Assembly (NCBI GenBank): GCA_034336665.1
Contig: CM067568.1
Location: 15,471,983-15,535,982, forward strand
Direction: 5' to 3'
Length of the DNA: 64,000 nucleotides
Origin: Luscinia megarhynchos
Lineage: Eukaryota; Chordata; Aves; Passeriformes; Turdidae
The translations under genes were made by a program, and so were the position numbers. The notes under the pieces were generated by a model. The model was not told the origin of the DNA. It was given only the letters and a program-made list of their open reading frames with translations, and made no database searches. How positions within the stretch are numbered: the stretch's first letter is position 1; every line of letters begins with the position of its first letter. This document shows, piece after piece, positions 12,301-25,130 of this stretch.

Positions 12301-15300
12301 TTTACAATGCACACACATTGGCCCAGATAATTTTACAGATTGCATAAAGATGGGCACCTTGGTCAAAGGCTTGTGTGTGTTTTGTTTGGGTATATTTTTT
12401 GGCTTTGTGGTTTTTTTTGTTTTTTCCAAATATCCTTTCCCTGTGCTCACTGCCCACCAGTCAGCATTTTCATGGATCATTGCCTCCATGGCTGGTTAAT
12501 ATTCAGTCAGCAAGCTGAAATAACACTGGAAAAGTTCATCTGAAAACCTCTACAGCCCTGGAAGTCTGGAATCCTACATGTTCATTAAAGACTACAGAGT
12601 TTGTAAATAAAAGCAGCTACATCCTTCCCATAAAACTGGTACTCTTACAGCCCAGGAGAGATCCAATTTTGAGATAAAGCAATACCTATCCCTATCTACC
12701 CATTACTCTCTAACACTGAAAAAACAGATATACTTCCAAAGAGACTTTGCTTTGGCCCTCAATTGAGCCAGAGGAGCTCCTGAGGTCCTTCCCCACCCAG
12801 ACTTGCCCAAGACTCTGCACTTACACCTTCATGGTAGAGCTACAGAGGAACTTTCACTGACACCTTCTGCCATTCAAAAATGGTTGTTATCCAAGGTGGA
12901 TTTAGCTATGAGGAAAATGTGTTTTACTTGAGTTCGCATCTGACTGATTCTTTATACCCCCTCCTCTCAAAAGTCATGTTTGAATGATTTCAAAGCAACA
13001 TTTTTTTACTCTTTTGCATGATACAGATACTTTGGGTTTGGAATGTTTGTCTGCTTCTACAAATATCAGCCTTGAAATAATTGAAGGTATCCAGAAAAAT
13101 GTTTTAAGCTGACTGGGAAAGCATGGGGATGTGTTTTTCTGTTCTGTGACTTTCAGTTATAAACCTTTTACCATGATTTAGAGCAGAGGGGAAATGGGAA
13201 TCACAAAGCCATTTGAGAAGGCAAAATAAATTTTATACAGTTCCCCTACACCCTTTCTTCTCTTTATCCCACCCCAGAGAAAGGGATTCTGCAGGGAGGT
13301 TTATTCAGCAGTTCAAGGTTAGAGTAGATGCCCTGTGTTCATTGAGCACTCTTTCCAAGTTAATTGAAGTAGCTGTCAATAAAAAGGCAGATCAGATAGT
13401 GGCTAAGTAAGTACATGCAGAGAAAGGACAGAATATAAATACATATATATATAATTATTTTCTGTTCCTGGGCAAAATCTAATGACCTGTTTTATGCAGC
13501 CAGTCAAGAAGAGATCAAAATTGCCTTAAACTTTACAACCAGCTCCTCTGAGTATCAGCAGATCACTGTAATTTTACTGGTGATAAAGGGATCCTGGGGA
13601 ATCCAAAACAGCCCCAAGGGGCTGAGCAAAGACCATCTTTTCTCCCTGGCTCCTCTAATACCATCCACTGGGCACTTGGGCTCAGGCTCTGTCCTTGGTT
13701 GCCTCTCCTTTCCCCAGAAGTGACCTGGTGCAGTGTTTGCCATGCACAGTAATGCACCTCCTACAGCAGTCATTCAGATAACAAGGAGAGCAAACAGTTG
13801 CCAAGCTGTGGGTTCACCTACCTGAATCTTGGAATCTTGGCTGGGGAACTTCAGTGTGCCAACACCTTCTCCTGGCTGTGGCTTCATGAAATCACAGAAG
13901 TTCAGAGGCATAAAAAGGAGACTAAAAGGCAACAAAAAAGCCTCCTCCTATTGATGACCATATTACTGATGCACACCTCCATTCAGCTTCCTGGTACTGC
14001 TGTTCTCCTCCTTGCTTCTGGTGGGAGGGAGTCAGCCAACATTTCCATGGAGGTCTCTAGTGTGTCTTCCCTTTTGTGAAACTTGGTTGGTAGAAATATC
14101 TGCCTGTCTTATCTCCTCTTAGCCTGCAAGAACAGAAACTCTACATCTTTGATAAGAAACAAGAAGGGATCTGAACATTCCCTCCTTCAGTGTGTGCAAA
14201 CACAAGCCAGACCCTCACATCATTCTTACAGTGCATGCTGCAAATACATTCATTAGGCTGGTGTGGTTTTGGTGGTGACAGTGGCAGAGCAGGGTACAAG
14301 GTGTCCTTGGGCATTTCTAAAATCTGTTAAAATATTCTTACTCAGGATATGGGGTTTAAGTTTTCAGTTGGGTTGTTATTGCCTGTTTGGCTTTTTTTTT
14401 CCCCTGGCAACATCTTCAGTGTTGGGGACACACAAAGTCACTAGCACTGCTAAAAGACAAGGGCAGTTTTGAGACATTGAAGTTGTCAGTCAAAATTGAA
14501 TTAATTGCATTAGGGTATTTGTATGAAGGACCAAGCACCTAACCCAAATCCTTCCAGAGGTGTGCATTGCAATAAGGAGCAGCATGACCTCACCAGTTAT
14601 CAGGCAGGCAGAGGGGAAGAAAGCAAATGGAGAGCTCACCTCTGACACCCACCCCAAAGCACCAGCACATGCCTCCTTTCCCACAAGAACCAGCCTCATC
14701 AGGTGGGCCAGACCCCTGATGGATGAAGGAAGAGCTTTGCTACCTTGATCCATGGCAGAGTAACTCAGATTAGAGAGGAGTCAATGAGCAACAAGGCTTG
14801 GCAGGGAGAAGCAGAAGGAATTTGCCTTCAGAGCTGGATTTGTGGCATAGCTCACCAGCATCTCAAAAGCCATATAAGACAGGCCAAGCTTAGCTTGGGC
14901 ATAAAATTGCTTTGTAGACCTCCAGGAAACTGCTGTCATGTGCCTGCATTCCTGGGAGCATGTTTAACCCCCCAGCTGCCGTGGCATTCACACAGAGGCT
15001 CCTGTGAAAAAGAAGAACGTGGGAAGTCAGCTGGAAAAGGGGATGAAATGCCACAAGGCCAAGAAGCAGTAATACCTGCATGGTGTCTGGGCAGCTCAGA
15101 GGCTGCCCAGGATAAAGGCCAGCATTGGTGCCATCCTTGCCAGCTCACTTCAGCAGTCCTAGCTGAGATATTGATAAACCCCTCAACCAAAGTTCACCAA
15201 ACTAATCAGCTCCAAACCCCTTCTACTCCCAGTGCAGATTTTCTCCACATTGCATGCCCCTCACCAGGAACAAGACAGAGCCAGAGTTTGCTCTCTTCCT

Positions 15301-16641
15301 CTCTTGGGAAGGTAACAATCAAAGCACAGCTCAACATTTGCATTTTGCAACCCTGACTTTTGCAAAACAGTAAATCTTACCAGCCAACTTGAAAATCCTC
15401 CAACTGGTTTCATTGCCTGGAGCTGCTCTGCTCAAATAGCTGTCCTGGCACCACCACCATCCTCTGCCCTTCACCTCTGCAGTACTTCAGATGCTGAACT
15501 TTGCAGAGCCAAAGTTGGGAGCACGCAATGGTGTTACTTGATAGCCCCTCTTCACGCTAATTTTAGGTGGTGGAACTTCTCATGCTTTTAAAAAGTCCCT
15601 TTATTTACTTTTGAGAAACCTCTTGTCCTTAGTGGCTACCATAATCACTTTTCTTTCTGATGTTTTGAACTTACCTGCAGGGCTCTAGAAGTCCCAAGCA
15701 TCCAACACCCGACATGACCTCAGAGGAACAAGCATCTGTTAATTTTGTAAACTGAACTGAGTAACATGATGCTCCCAACATGCAAATGATTTCAGATGGA
15801 AACAAATTACACATCAGTAAGTAATGCATTTCTTTTTGGGGTGTTTTTTTCAGTTAATATTGATTTCTGATTTTTGTGGTAGACTGTTCCTCCATCACTC
15901 ATTTGCTTGCTCTGGGACATGTCCCTACTGCACCTGCTTTAGACAACTAAGGCACAATCCCTTTGGGATTCAGGAGATCCTCCTTGGACATCCCAGATAT
16001 AGGTGAGATATCTCTCCAAAGATAATAGATAGGTTTGGCCATTCAAGATATGGGCTGGATCTGACCCTCACACTATTTACACCTAAATGGATGAGACAGG
16101 CTGACAGTGAGGATGATGACTGAGCAGCAGGATGAGAGTCAGGACCAATACCTGGAGCTGCTGGTTTATATCCCCAGAGGATGTGTGCAAGGCAGGAGAC
16201 AAATGAAAGTGCTCACAGCAACCACTCACAGCCACTCCACAACCTTGGGGAAGACCCACCTACCCAACCAAGCACCTCATTGAATAATGACGCTTGGAAT
16301 TTGCTGCTTTCATGCTTTAAAGCCCTCACTTGTAAAAATCCCAGTGGTATCTCCCCCTTACTTTTCCTCAACCTTTCCCCATTCTTCCCATCATTCTTCC
16401 TCAGTCCCAAGTCCATCATGCTCTTTTCTACTTTTTTTTATGCCTTAGTATTGCTAAGCCACTATTTTTAAGAGTTATCAGGAAGAGATGAAGCACCTTT
16501 CTGAAATGCAATTTTTCTCAATGCAAAATTCAACATCAGGATCCTTGGAATGGTTTCATTGGTTTCATAAAGTAAATCCTAGCTCCAACTGCACTTTTGT
16601 CAGTGAGAAATACATTTTTTTCTCTTAACCTGCTTGTATAC

Positions 16642-16679
16642 AGATATATAGATATATATGTGTGTGTATATATATATAA
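16642..16679. repeat. TA/TG microsatellite
   Basis: Compound alternating purine-pyrimidine repeat (TA, then TG, then TA) of about 38 bases in the intergenic spacer. Confidence 0.8.
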
Positions 16680-19600
16680 TGCAGCATAAGGGAAAGTGTC
16701 TTGAGCTGGCAAGGAGTTACCAACAGACCAACCTCAGAACCTTGCTCAGCAGCATATCAGCTGCCATCTCAGTATTTATAGGCACCCTGCTCTTTGAGCT
16801 TGTTTATTTTCCTTCCCAAAGGTGGTGGTGGCAGGAGGCAAAGCTCTGACATTCAGGCTCAGGTGTCCCCAAGGCTGACCTTTCCTTCAAAGAGCAGAAG
16901 CTGCAGACACATTTCAAGAAACAAAGTCATTTGGAAACTCTAGACTCTTGTGTCCACACCAGAGGCCCAATGCAGAGCTGCAAGGGCTGGGCAGATCTGT
17001 TAATTAGCATGCACACACATACATTAGGATAGATGTAAAAATGAGCCTGTAATTATTTTATACCTGAAAAGAGAACCAGATGAAGTCCAGCCCCAGTCTC
17101 AAGGCAGAGCAAGGGCTACATAAAGACATAACACTCAAAACAGACTTGAGTTACCAGTATTTAAGTTTCCCCCAATTTTAGATAATGCTGTTTTATGGCA
17201 TTGCAATAGTCACAGACCACATTTTTCAATCCCATCTTTGCATGCATCCACATAGAACTCATCTGTTAAACCTTGTTGGGAAAAAAGCAGCCCTGAAGCC
17301 TGCCACAGAAAGACAAGCAGCACATTTCAGTATCACTGGAGCCCCCCCCAGATTTATTTCAGAGCCAATGCTGCCAAAATGATGTTCCCCTTCTGCATAA
17401 TCTAGACAAGATGGGTAAAGAAGAAATTGCAGTGAAGCAACACCTCAAGGTATGCCCCTAGTTTAGAGCACCAAGAGCCCACACAGGGGTTCCCAGTCCC
17501 TCTGTTTGGGCACTGCCAACCTGCCATGGGGATGGTAATTTGGGGAAGCATGGCAGCACAGGAGATACAGGGACCAGGAAAGCATCACTGTGCTCCTCCA
17601 GGCTTTGAGGGTAAGACTAATCCTAAGACTCACTCAGTGTGACAGTTTGTCCTTGCTCAAAATGCAGCAGTCTCAGAAGACAGAACTAAGGTCTCATAGC
17701 AAAAGCCTCTGAGATGCCAGTGCTGCAAAAACCATAATACTGTGAAAAATGAACAGAGGAAAGATAAGAAGCAGCCAGCTCCTAACCAACACCAGAGCAG
17801 TACCTGCTGCAGAGTGGCACCAGCCTGCTCTCCTTCACTCACAAAATCAGCCACAGGTTCCTACAGGTCCCTGCTGAGGGAAGAGATGAGTCTCCATCCC
17901 TCATCCCCTCCTAGCATTGCCCAAAATGCATATCCAGCATATCTGGGCTGCAGCATTCCTTTTTTCCTTTTTGGGGAGGTAGGGGAAGGTTTCACCATTC
18001 TGGTAACTCCACTGCCAGTCCCATCACCATGTGCACATCATGTTGTTTTGGGAGGAGACACAGCGCACGGTCAAGTTCATTTAGCTGTGGAAACATTTCC
18101 CCTGGCAGATCTCTCATAAAGAGCTGCACCACATTTACTGTGAGCCAGTTCTCTCCCTGGTTCCTGACCACCACTAGAGAGCTCTGGTCTCCCATAACCT
18201 GCTCACTTCTCTGCTGTCACCACAACCTGAATTACAGCAGCTGTTTATTGAAACTACATCTAGGTCCCTCAGGGCTTTAAGTGGAGAAAATATACTCTGC
18301 AAATTACCCCTCCTTAGAGGAGGAATCTCACACAAACAACCTCTGAGGGCCTTCTCTGCCCTCTCCAAACTGGCAGGGCACAGGAATAGTAACTGGAGAA
18401 GTTTTCAGCCATCATTTCCACCAGCCAGCCACAGAACTGTGTTGAAAAATTGGTGCAACCAGTTTTCACACACACAAAGTAGTGTTATTTTCACCTGAAG
18501 CCAGAGCATCTCTATGCACCACACTGCTACTGCTCCAGCCTCACTTGAAAATCCCAGCACAGCAGAGGAAGGGCTGAAGGGAGGAAAATGAGGCCATGCT
18601 GCTCAGTGCTTTGAAGAACACAGGGCTCCTTGAATTCCTACCTCCCAGAACTGAAGGAGAGGGATGGAGAGAACAAGGGACCAATCAGTAGAAAGATAAG
18701 AGCAAGAAGCTAATCTGGAATTCTCTCTTTACCTACAACTTCCTGAGAAGTGTTAGGATAGCACGAACTCTTAATTGTCTCTACAGCATAAAAGTGTTAT
18801 TACTTGGAAGGTCACCCCCATAAAAAGGTGGATGGTTCCAGATAGAGCCATCAGCTCATTAGTGTGCTGGGTTCCAGTACAGACAGCTATACTGACCTTA
18901 TCAAAGCTGGATTAGCAGGATACAGAGGAAATGGTTTTTTATAGCTGACATCACCAGTGATTGTGGTTGAAGTCTGATGTTTCTCGGGCCTGTTACCTGG
19001 GGAGCTAAGCTCTGTGCTTCTCCTGGCTGATCACACTCCCCAGGAAGTCTCTGCAGGCTGCTCCATTGCTCACCCAAGCACTACTGCTTCCCCTTTTAGA
19101 GGCAATTACTTCCAATGAAAAATGCAGCAAAATAACATGGATCTAAATGGGGCAGACTCACAGAAAGCCTTTTCCTACATGTCAGGCTCCTTTTCTTCTT
19201 GTCACTCAGAATGATGCTTCTCTTCTCCACCTCACATTCAAGAAGAGAGTTTCAAGGTCTTGGAAAACAGCCCTGCTGCAGACTCCTATATGAACAAAAT
19301 TCTCAGAGTAGCCACCATTACAACATCATCAAATTTTATTAAATGCTTACCAAAAACAAAGAAAATCCAGGGGCCAGAAAGTTTTAAGCAGAAAGCACAC
19401 TGATGCAAGGGGAAAAACAAGCTGCCCTCCTTCCAGGAGGGTAGAAACAAGTTGCAAAATTATGTTGACATGATAAAAAGGTAGGAATGAGACTAAAGAG
19501 AGAATGGGGGACATGTTAACATCATGAAGCATGAAGGCATGGGAGAGTTCAGAAACAACCCTAGAAGCTGATTTGCAGACCTTAGGGCCAAGGCCAGAAA

Positions 19601-22537
19601 TGCCACTCTTGAGGGACTCAGTTCCTCAAGGTCACAGCAAGCCTTGGTCTCTACAAACAATTCACTAGGATGCCATTTCACCAAGATCGCTTCCAGCAGC
19701 AGCCATTTCCCAGATATCCTGCACTTCAGGCTTCAGGAACACAGCTCACAAGTTAGCAAGGTGCCACCACATCTAACTTTTAGAAGTGTTTCACTCTCTG
19801 GCACTGGAGCCCCCAGGTTAGAGAATAAGCAAATCACTTTCCCAGGGAAGGGAGATAACACCAGTGGTCACTGCTCCTCACCTGGGAAAGGACATCTCCA
19901 ATCCACTTTAGGCAGAGGAAGGCAGCAGCTGTTTGAAACAAAGCTGCTAGTGCCCTGCTGAGACAGAAGTGGCAGGAACATTTTGGCATGAGTACATAAC
20001 TGTGATTAATGAAAGATCTGGGAACTAAAGGAAAAAAACAGGACTAAGTTGAATGTAATTTGTGTACGCAGAGACCAGTAGATGGGAGTCCCTCAAAGCA
20101 GATGATCTAGAGGGACAGAAGCTGCATCATAAACAGGGGAAGACTTCACCCACAGCTGGCACCAACAGAGTGACAAGTGGTCCTTGCACTTGCATCACAT
20201 TCTCCTTGCAGTCTTTTTACACTAAGGACCTGCCCTCCTTTCAAACACCAATCAATTCTTCACCAGATTTCTGTTGAGCTCCCTTCTCTGCCACCACGGG
20301 CCACAAAAGGAGAAATTCTTAATCACATAACAAAAGCCTTGCCTGCTCAGCAGGGCAGCAGATCCCTCTCTTCCAACACTTAGGGAGAGGGAACAGAGCC
20401 TCTCACCTCTATAGCAGAGACAGATTAGAAAAAAAATAGAAAAAAAAAGCCAAAGAGTCACAAAGAAAGTTAAAACAGGGATGAGTTTTGTCAGCTGATC
20501 TAGCTCCCTTCATCCATCTGGAGGCAGTGTGGGTTATTGTTCAAACCCCAAGAGGAGTCAGGCTGTACCCAAAGCAGACTGACAGCAGTCAGGAGAAGAG
20601 AAACATCCTTCAATTATCTTCTGTGGAGCAGAGGAAACAGTGGCATGGAGGGTTGCATTCAGTCAGGACCAAGCTGAGCTGCAAGACAAGAAAACACAGT
20701 GTTATTGACACCATTTGGCCTCTCATGAGCAATACCCTGGGCTATACAGGCACTGTGTCTCCTCTAGCAATTACAGGTGGGTTACTCCCACCCATTTTCA
20801 CAAAGCCCTGGGAATCAGCCCACCCAAAAGGCTTTGGCATAAGGAAACCTTGCTGGGAATGCCCATGTTCATGGCAGAGGAGATGCTGCATGCCCAGCAG
20901 AGGCCATGGCTACATTCCTGCCAGGCCCAAGAAAACCACTAAAGCAGAGTGTCCCCCCAGCCCCTGACAGCCACAGCTCTGTTTGGGACCATCTGCAGCA
21001 GTGTTGGGTTCCTGCAGCTCTCCATCTGCTCCATGCACGACAGCTGGTGCAGCCAAGGGACTCCAGCACACAAATGACTTTTCCGTCACTTGATAAATGA
21101 CTCCTGCATGCTGACAGTCTTCCCACTATTCCTGATTTGGGGCTGATTGCAGATGGAGCCAAGTCAGGAGAACAGTTGGGGTCCAAGAGTGGGTGAGAGT
21201 CCATTCACCCATGGGAACCCAACCAGCAGCAGGGAAACTTAACCCTTTGAAAGCCTCTTGACTTCCAGGTTATTCACTTCCTTCTAGCTTATCACAAACC
21301 CACACGAGTTTTTCAGGCAGTGCTTCCCTTATTGTCCTCAGATTTTCAGATCCAGCCTTTCCACTGGCAATAGAGCAAGTCTGTCTGTCCCTTCACTCTT
21401 GCTTCATTAGATGGCAGGGGGAAGATAAATCTTTCTTGTTGAGAATTTCCCCTGAGCACAGAAAGCTCTGAAGGAGACTCAAAACAAAGCCAGGCATGAC
21501 AGGGAAGACAAATAAATTAACAGCTGATTTCCTTTTGCTGTCTCTTAGCATCTTACTGCTTCATTAGTGAAGCTCACAGATTCCAATACAGTCACATGCC
21601 ATGGAAGTTACCACTCATAAGGACTCCAAGACTCACAGCACAGCAGGTTTCAAGTCAGATGGGATGCTGAGTAGCAGCAAGAGTGATTTTAAGAGCACAG
21701 ACTATTGCAAGAGACAACAAATCTTGAGGTTATACAGCATGAAGCAGCCTCTGACTTTGGGAGAAGAGGGATTTTCCTGGTGTGTGCATATTAAACTTTC
21801 AACTCTGAGAGCCCCCATGCCCTCCTCAGTATCATCTGGTGGTTTGCAGCAAATCCCAAGCAAATCCTTCTCTGACTCATGTGGGGAGCTGCATTTTTCT
21901 GGAGTGCAGCAGCCCATAGGGCAAGGAAAACTCCATGAGCTGATCAGTAGCTGGGAAGTTCACTGCTCTGCCTTTTTAGTATTCCCTACACAAGCCTGAA
22001 GCAGGTGAACCTTATAAATCTGGTTTACCAGTGCTGCTGGACCATAGCTCAACATGCAGTACAGGCTGTCCATGGGACCACATTAAACAGGAACAGATTA
22101 AGTCATTCCACAATAAATCCTACCATGAGGTATTTGCTCACCCTTCAGCAGACTTTAAAAAAAGGCACAAAAAACCCCACAAGCAAATACCAATTCCTAC
22201 ACAAACAGAGCCAGAGTAGTGCCACACAAAAGTACCTACATAAACTCCAACTGAGGCATTTTGAGACTCAGAAGAATCTAAAATACCCATGAGGCTGGGG
22301 AGGAAAGCAGGTATATGACAAAGGAATGGGCTCTCAGCCTTTTTTTGGAACAGTGCAGACTTGCCTCTAAGAGCAGCTCCTGGAACAAAGCAAATCCTAA
22401 TGACTGCCTTGAGCCTAAGGAATGAAGCTGGTAAGACACTGGGAATGTCCAACAGTTGTCACCCCCAGCTGACACAAATCCCCTCCAAGCCCCCTCACAG
22501 AAAACAGCAGGTCTCTCATGCCTACAGCTAAAGTAAA

Positions 22538-23040
22538 TCACAGAATGATGGAATAGCTTGAATGGGACCTTTAAAGGTCATCTAATCCAACACCCATGCA
22601 ATGAACAGGGACATCTGCAACTAAATCAGGCTGCCCAGACCTCCCTCCAGCCTGACCTGGAATGTTCCCCAGGGACAGGGCTCTCTGGGGAACCTGTTCC
22701 AGTGTTTCACCACCCTCATCATTAAAAAAAACAAAACCCAGGAACTTCTTCCTTATATCTAGTCTGAATCTACTCTCTTAGTTTAAAAGCTTTATCCTTT
22801 GTCCTACTGCAACATGCCCTACTAAAATGCCTGTCCCCATCCCTTTTATGGGCCACATCTACATCTTAAAAGGCCACAATGAAGCCTCCCCAGAGCCTTC
22901 TCTTCTCCAAGATGAACAACCCTAACTCTTTCAAGCCTGTCCTCAGAGGTGTTCAAACCCTCTGATGATTTCTGTGGTCCTCCTCAGGATGTGCTCCAAT
23001 AGATCCATGTCTTTCCAGTACTGAATGCAGCACTTGCTAG
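22538..23040 (-). mobile_element. CR1 LINE, 5'-truncated 3' end
   Basis: About 500 bases match the complement of an avian CR1 3' region. The order is the terminal CACAGAAT-type motif, GGACCTTTAAAGGTCATCTA, then CCTGTTCCAGTGTTTCACCACCCTC, then the AGCCTTCTCTTCTCCA segment, then TCCAATAGATCCATGTC. The element therefore lies on the minus strand with its 3' end at about 22,538. It is non-functional: only untranslated and last-coding sequence is present. The right border is approximate. Confidence 0.9.
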
Positions 23041-24563
23041 ACACTGCCTATACCCTGCCCACCACAGCCTCTGCAGGGCAGCTCATCCACCTTGAAGCTT
23101 TTGAGCTCAACATGCCACCTCTTCAGTGCTTTTATTTGCTGCTGCCTTTAAAAAAAAATAACAAGTCATCCTTCCCATCCCAACCAGTTTTGGCAGGCAC
23201 ACCACCTGCTTGCTGGGTATGGAGCTCCTTCCCAGCCTAGTGCTGACAGCAGCACTGCAAGCCCAAAGCCAGCACTGGGCACTCAAGCACAAATAGCTGT
23301 TCTGCACTTTTCCAGAGTTCTATTCGGGATAGTTTTCCCTCACAGTAGATATCACGTTACACACCCACACTAACCAGAGCAGGCTGGGAGCCACCCAGCA
23401 CACAAAATAAACAGCCCCCCTGGGCAAGCCTGACATCACCCTGCCCTCCTGTTCCTTGTTTCAGGATGCTCAGTTGCATCCAGCACCAGGGATTAAGGGG
23501 CTCAGTGATTTATGCCTCATTTCATAGCAAAACTCAGCAGCTCTGTGCTGAGCAAGAGCCAGGATAGTCAGATTTCCTTCCTGAGGCTGCCAAAGAGTCA
23601 TTGCAGGTCAGAGGCTGTTTGGTGCTCCCCAGCTTGCTCAGGAAGAGAAAGAGCTGAGGCTAGTTTTATCTTTGAATCCAACACAGACCCTTAGCTCCAC
23701 TGTGCTCACCTGACCAGTGGTCACTGAGCCCCACTGAGCAGCACTCACCAGAAAGGAGGCAGTGATGAGCAAGAACAGGAAAAGCAGCCAGGAATCTGTG
23801 CAGGAACAGCCCAGCACTGGCCAAAGGGCTGCAATTGCCACTGGAGATCAGACCTGACACAGCACAAGCCACTTCTAGAATGAGTGACAAAGGCAAGACA
23901 GGGGCAAAGCTTCCCAAGGGGAAAGAGAAAACTTGGTTTGACCCTGGAGGAAAATGTTGTCCCCATGCTTCTTCAGCAAGAAAAGATCAGCCAGAGTCAG
24001 TGCTGTGACAAAGCACTTCCTCACTGATAACCAGAGCTTCTGAGAAGCCCTGTATTTCACAGGGGTGTCTTCATGCCAGCCGAAACGAATCAAGGCCAGT
24101 GCTGACTTTGATTCAAATGACACATGTAGTTTATGGCTGTTCTGTTGTATGTAATATTGTATCACAGCGTTAATAACTGAAATTTGGAAAGCCATTAAAC
24201 ATTCCTGCTTTTTGCTTCTGGAGATGTTTCAAAGCTTCAAGCTCACTTTGTTTCCCTTGACATTTCCTTCCAAATCCCATTAGGGCTTGCCAAGACACGG
24301 ATGCCTGGGGTGCCCAGGAGCAGAAGGGCTCCAGGTTTGGCACACAGCTTCTCCCCAGGACATCTCTTGCCCTGCCACACCCACCCTCAACACTAGCTGA
24401 GGTTGCCTCAGAATAAGAAAACAAAGAGTGACGCTCATCTCCCACGATGTTGACTCCATATTCAGCTTTAGAGAGGAAGAGGAGGACTTGTGAATAAATA
24501 TTTCCGAATCCAGCCCAGGGCTAAGCCCACACCAATTCTAAACCCGGTCTTTTCTTGCAGGAA

Positions 24564-25130
24564 ATGACAATGCTGATAACAGTATCATCCTCCACCCAGC
24601 CTGTCTCCAACCAGCACCCCCTCTCTCCCCCTCCCACGCTGCCGAAGCCGGGGAAGGACAACCTGCGGCTGCAGCGGCTGCTGAAGAGGGCGGCCAGGAA
24701 GAACGCCATGCTGGCCTCGGAGCAGGGCAAGGCCTTCCGCTCCAGCCTCTCGCCCGTCAGCGAGGCCAGCCCCGACCAGGAGCGTGCAGAGAGCCCTGAG
24801 CCCGCGGCAGGGAGCCCCGAGCCCAGGGCAGGGAGCAATGGCCCCGCGGCAGAGCGCCCTGCGGCTCCGCCAGCCCAGCTCTCCGCCAGGCCCGCCCCGC
24901 CCCGCGCCCCCTCCCCGCTCCGCAGGGGAAAGCCCTTCGCGCTGAAGGTCACCGAGCAGCGGCGCATCGCCGAGCACGTCAGGCTCACGGCCTGCTCGGC
25001 CATGCCGCTGCTGCAGAAGCCAGGGGCTCCCGAGACTCCGCAGCAGCCTGAGGGCTCCCACCTTCCCTCTCCGGCTGACCCTTCAGTGCCTGCTTTCCCC
25101 CAGCCTCCGACCTTCCAGTGCGCCCGGTAA
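24564..25130 (+). CDS. PRR33: Proline-rich protein 33, N-terminal part (frame interrupted at about 25,128)
   Basis: The open frame begins ATGACAATGCTG (M-T-M-L-I-T-V) four bases after a good acceptor (TTTTCTTGCAG ending at 24560), so an upstream untranslated exon is expected. The product is rich in Pro, Ser, Ala and Glu and has a basic helix-like patch near residues 30-50 (LQRLLKRAARKNAML). A second conserved-looking patch (KVTEQRRIAEHVRLTACSAM) lies around residue 133. The frame stops at TAA 25128-25130, directly before sequence that continues sensibly in another frame, giving 188 residues before the break. PRR33 is assigned from the Pro-rich composition, the position beside TNNT3 and LSP1, and the orientation opposite to both. 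Its molecular function is poorly known; a muscle-linked role is only an inference from location. Confidence 0.78.
   Translation: MTMLITVSSSTQPVSNQHPLSPPPTLPKPGKDNLRLQRLLKRAARKNAMLASEQGKAFRSSLSPVSEASPDQERAESPEPAAGSPEPRAGSNGPAAERPAAPPAQLSARPAPPRAPSPLRRGKPFALKVTEQRRIAEHVRLTACSAMPLLQKPGAPETPQQPEGSHLPSPADPSVPAFPQPPTFQCAR

Larger units (their letters stand above)
9600..24500. other. Intergenic spacer between TNNT3 and PRR33; no gene supported
   Basis: This spacer of about 15 kb separates the divergent TNNT3 and PRR33. Open frames are present, the longest being 304 codons at 10461-11375, but none has a recognisable family, splice structure or codon pattern. Small simple repeats occur (TG run at 11106-11121, TA/TG run at 16642-16679, A/T-rich patch at 13437-13455). 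A CR1 fragment lies at 22538-23040. Muscle enhancers shared by the two flanking genes could sit here, but none is identifiable by eye. Confidence 0.6.

Noticed and set aside
24555..24566. PRR33 start upstream of 24564.
   Set aside because: The upstream bases are the splice acceptor (TTTTCTTGCAG), so translation should begin at ATG 24564-24566.
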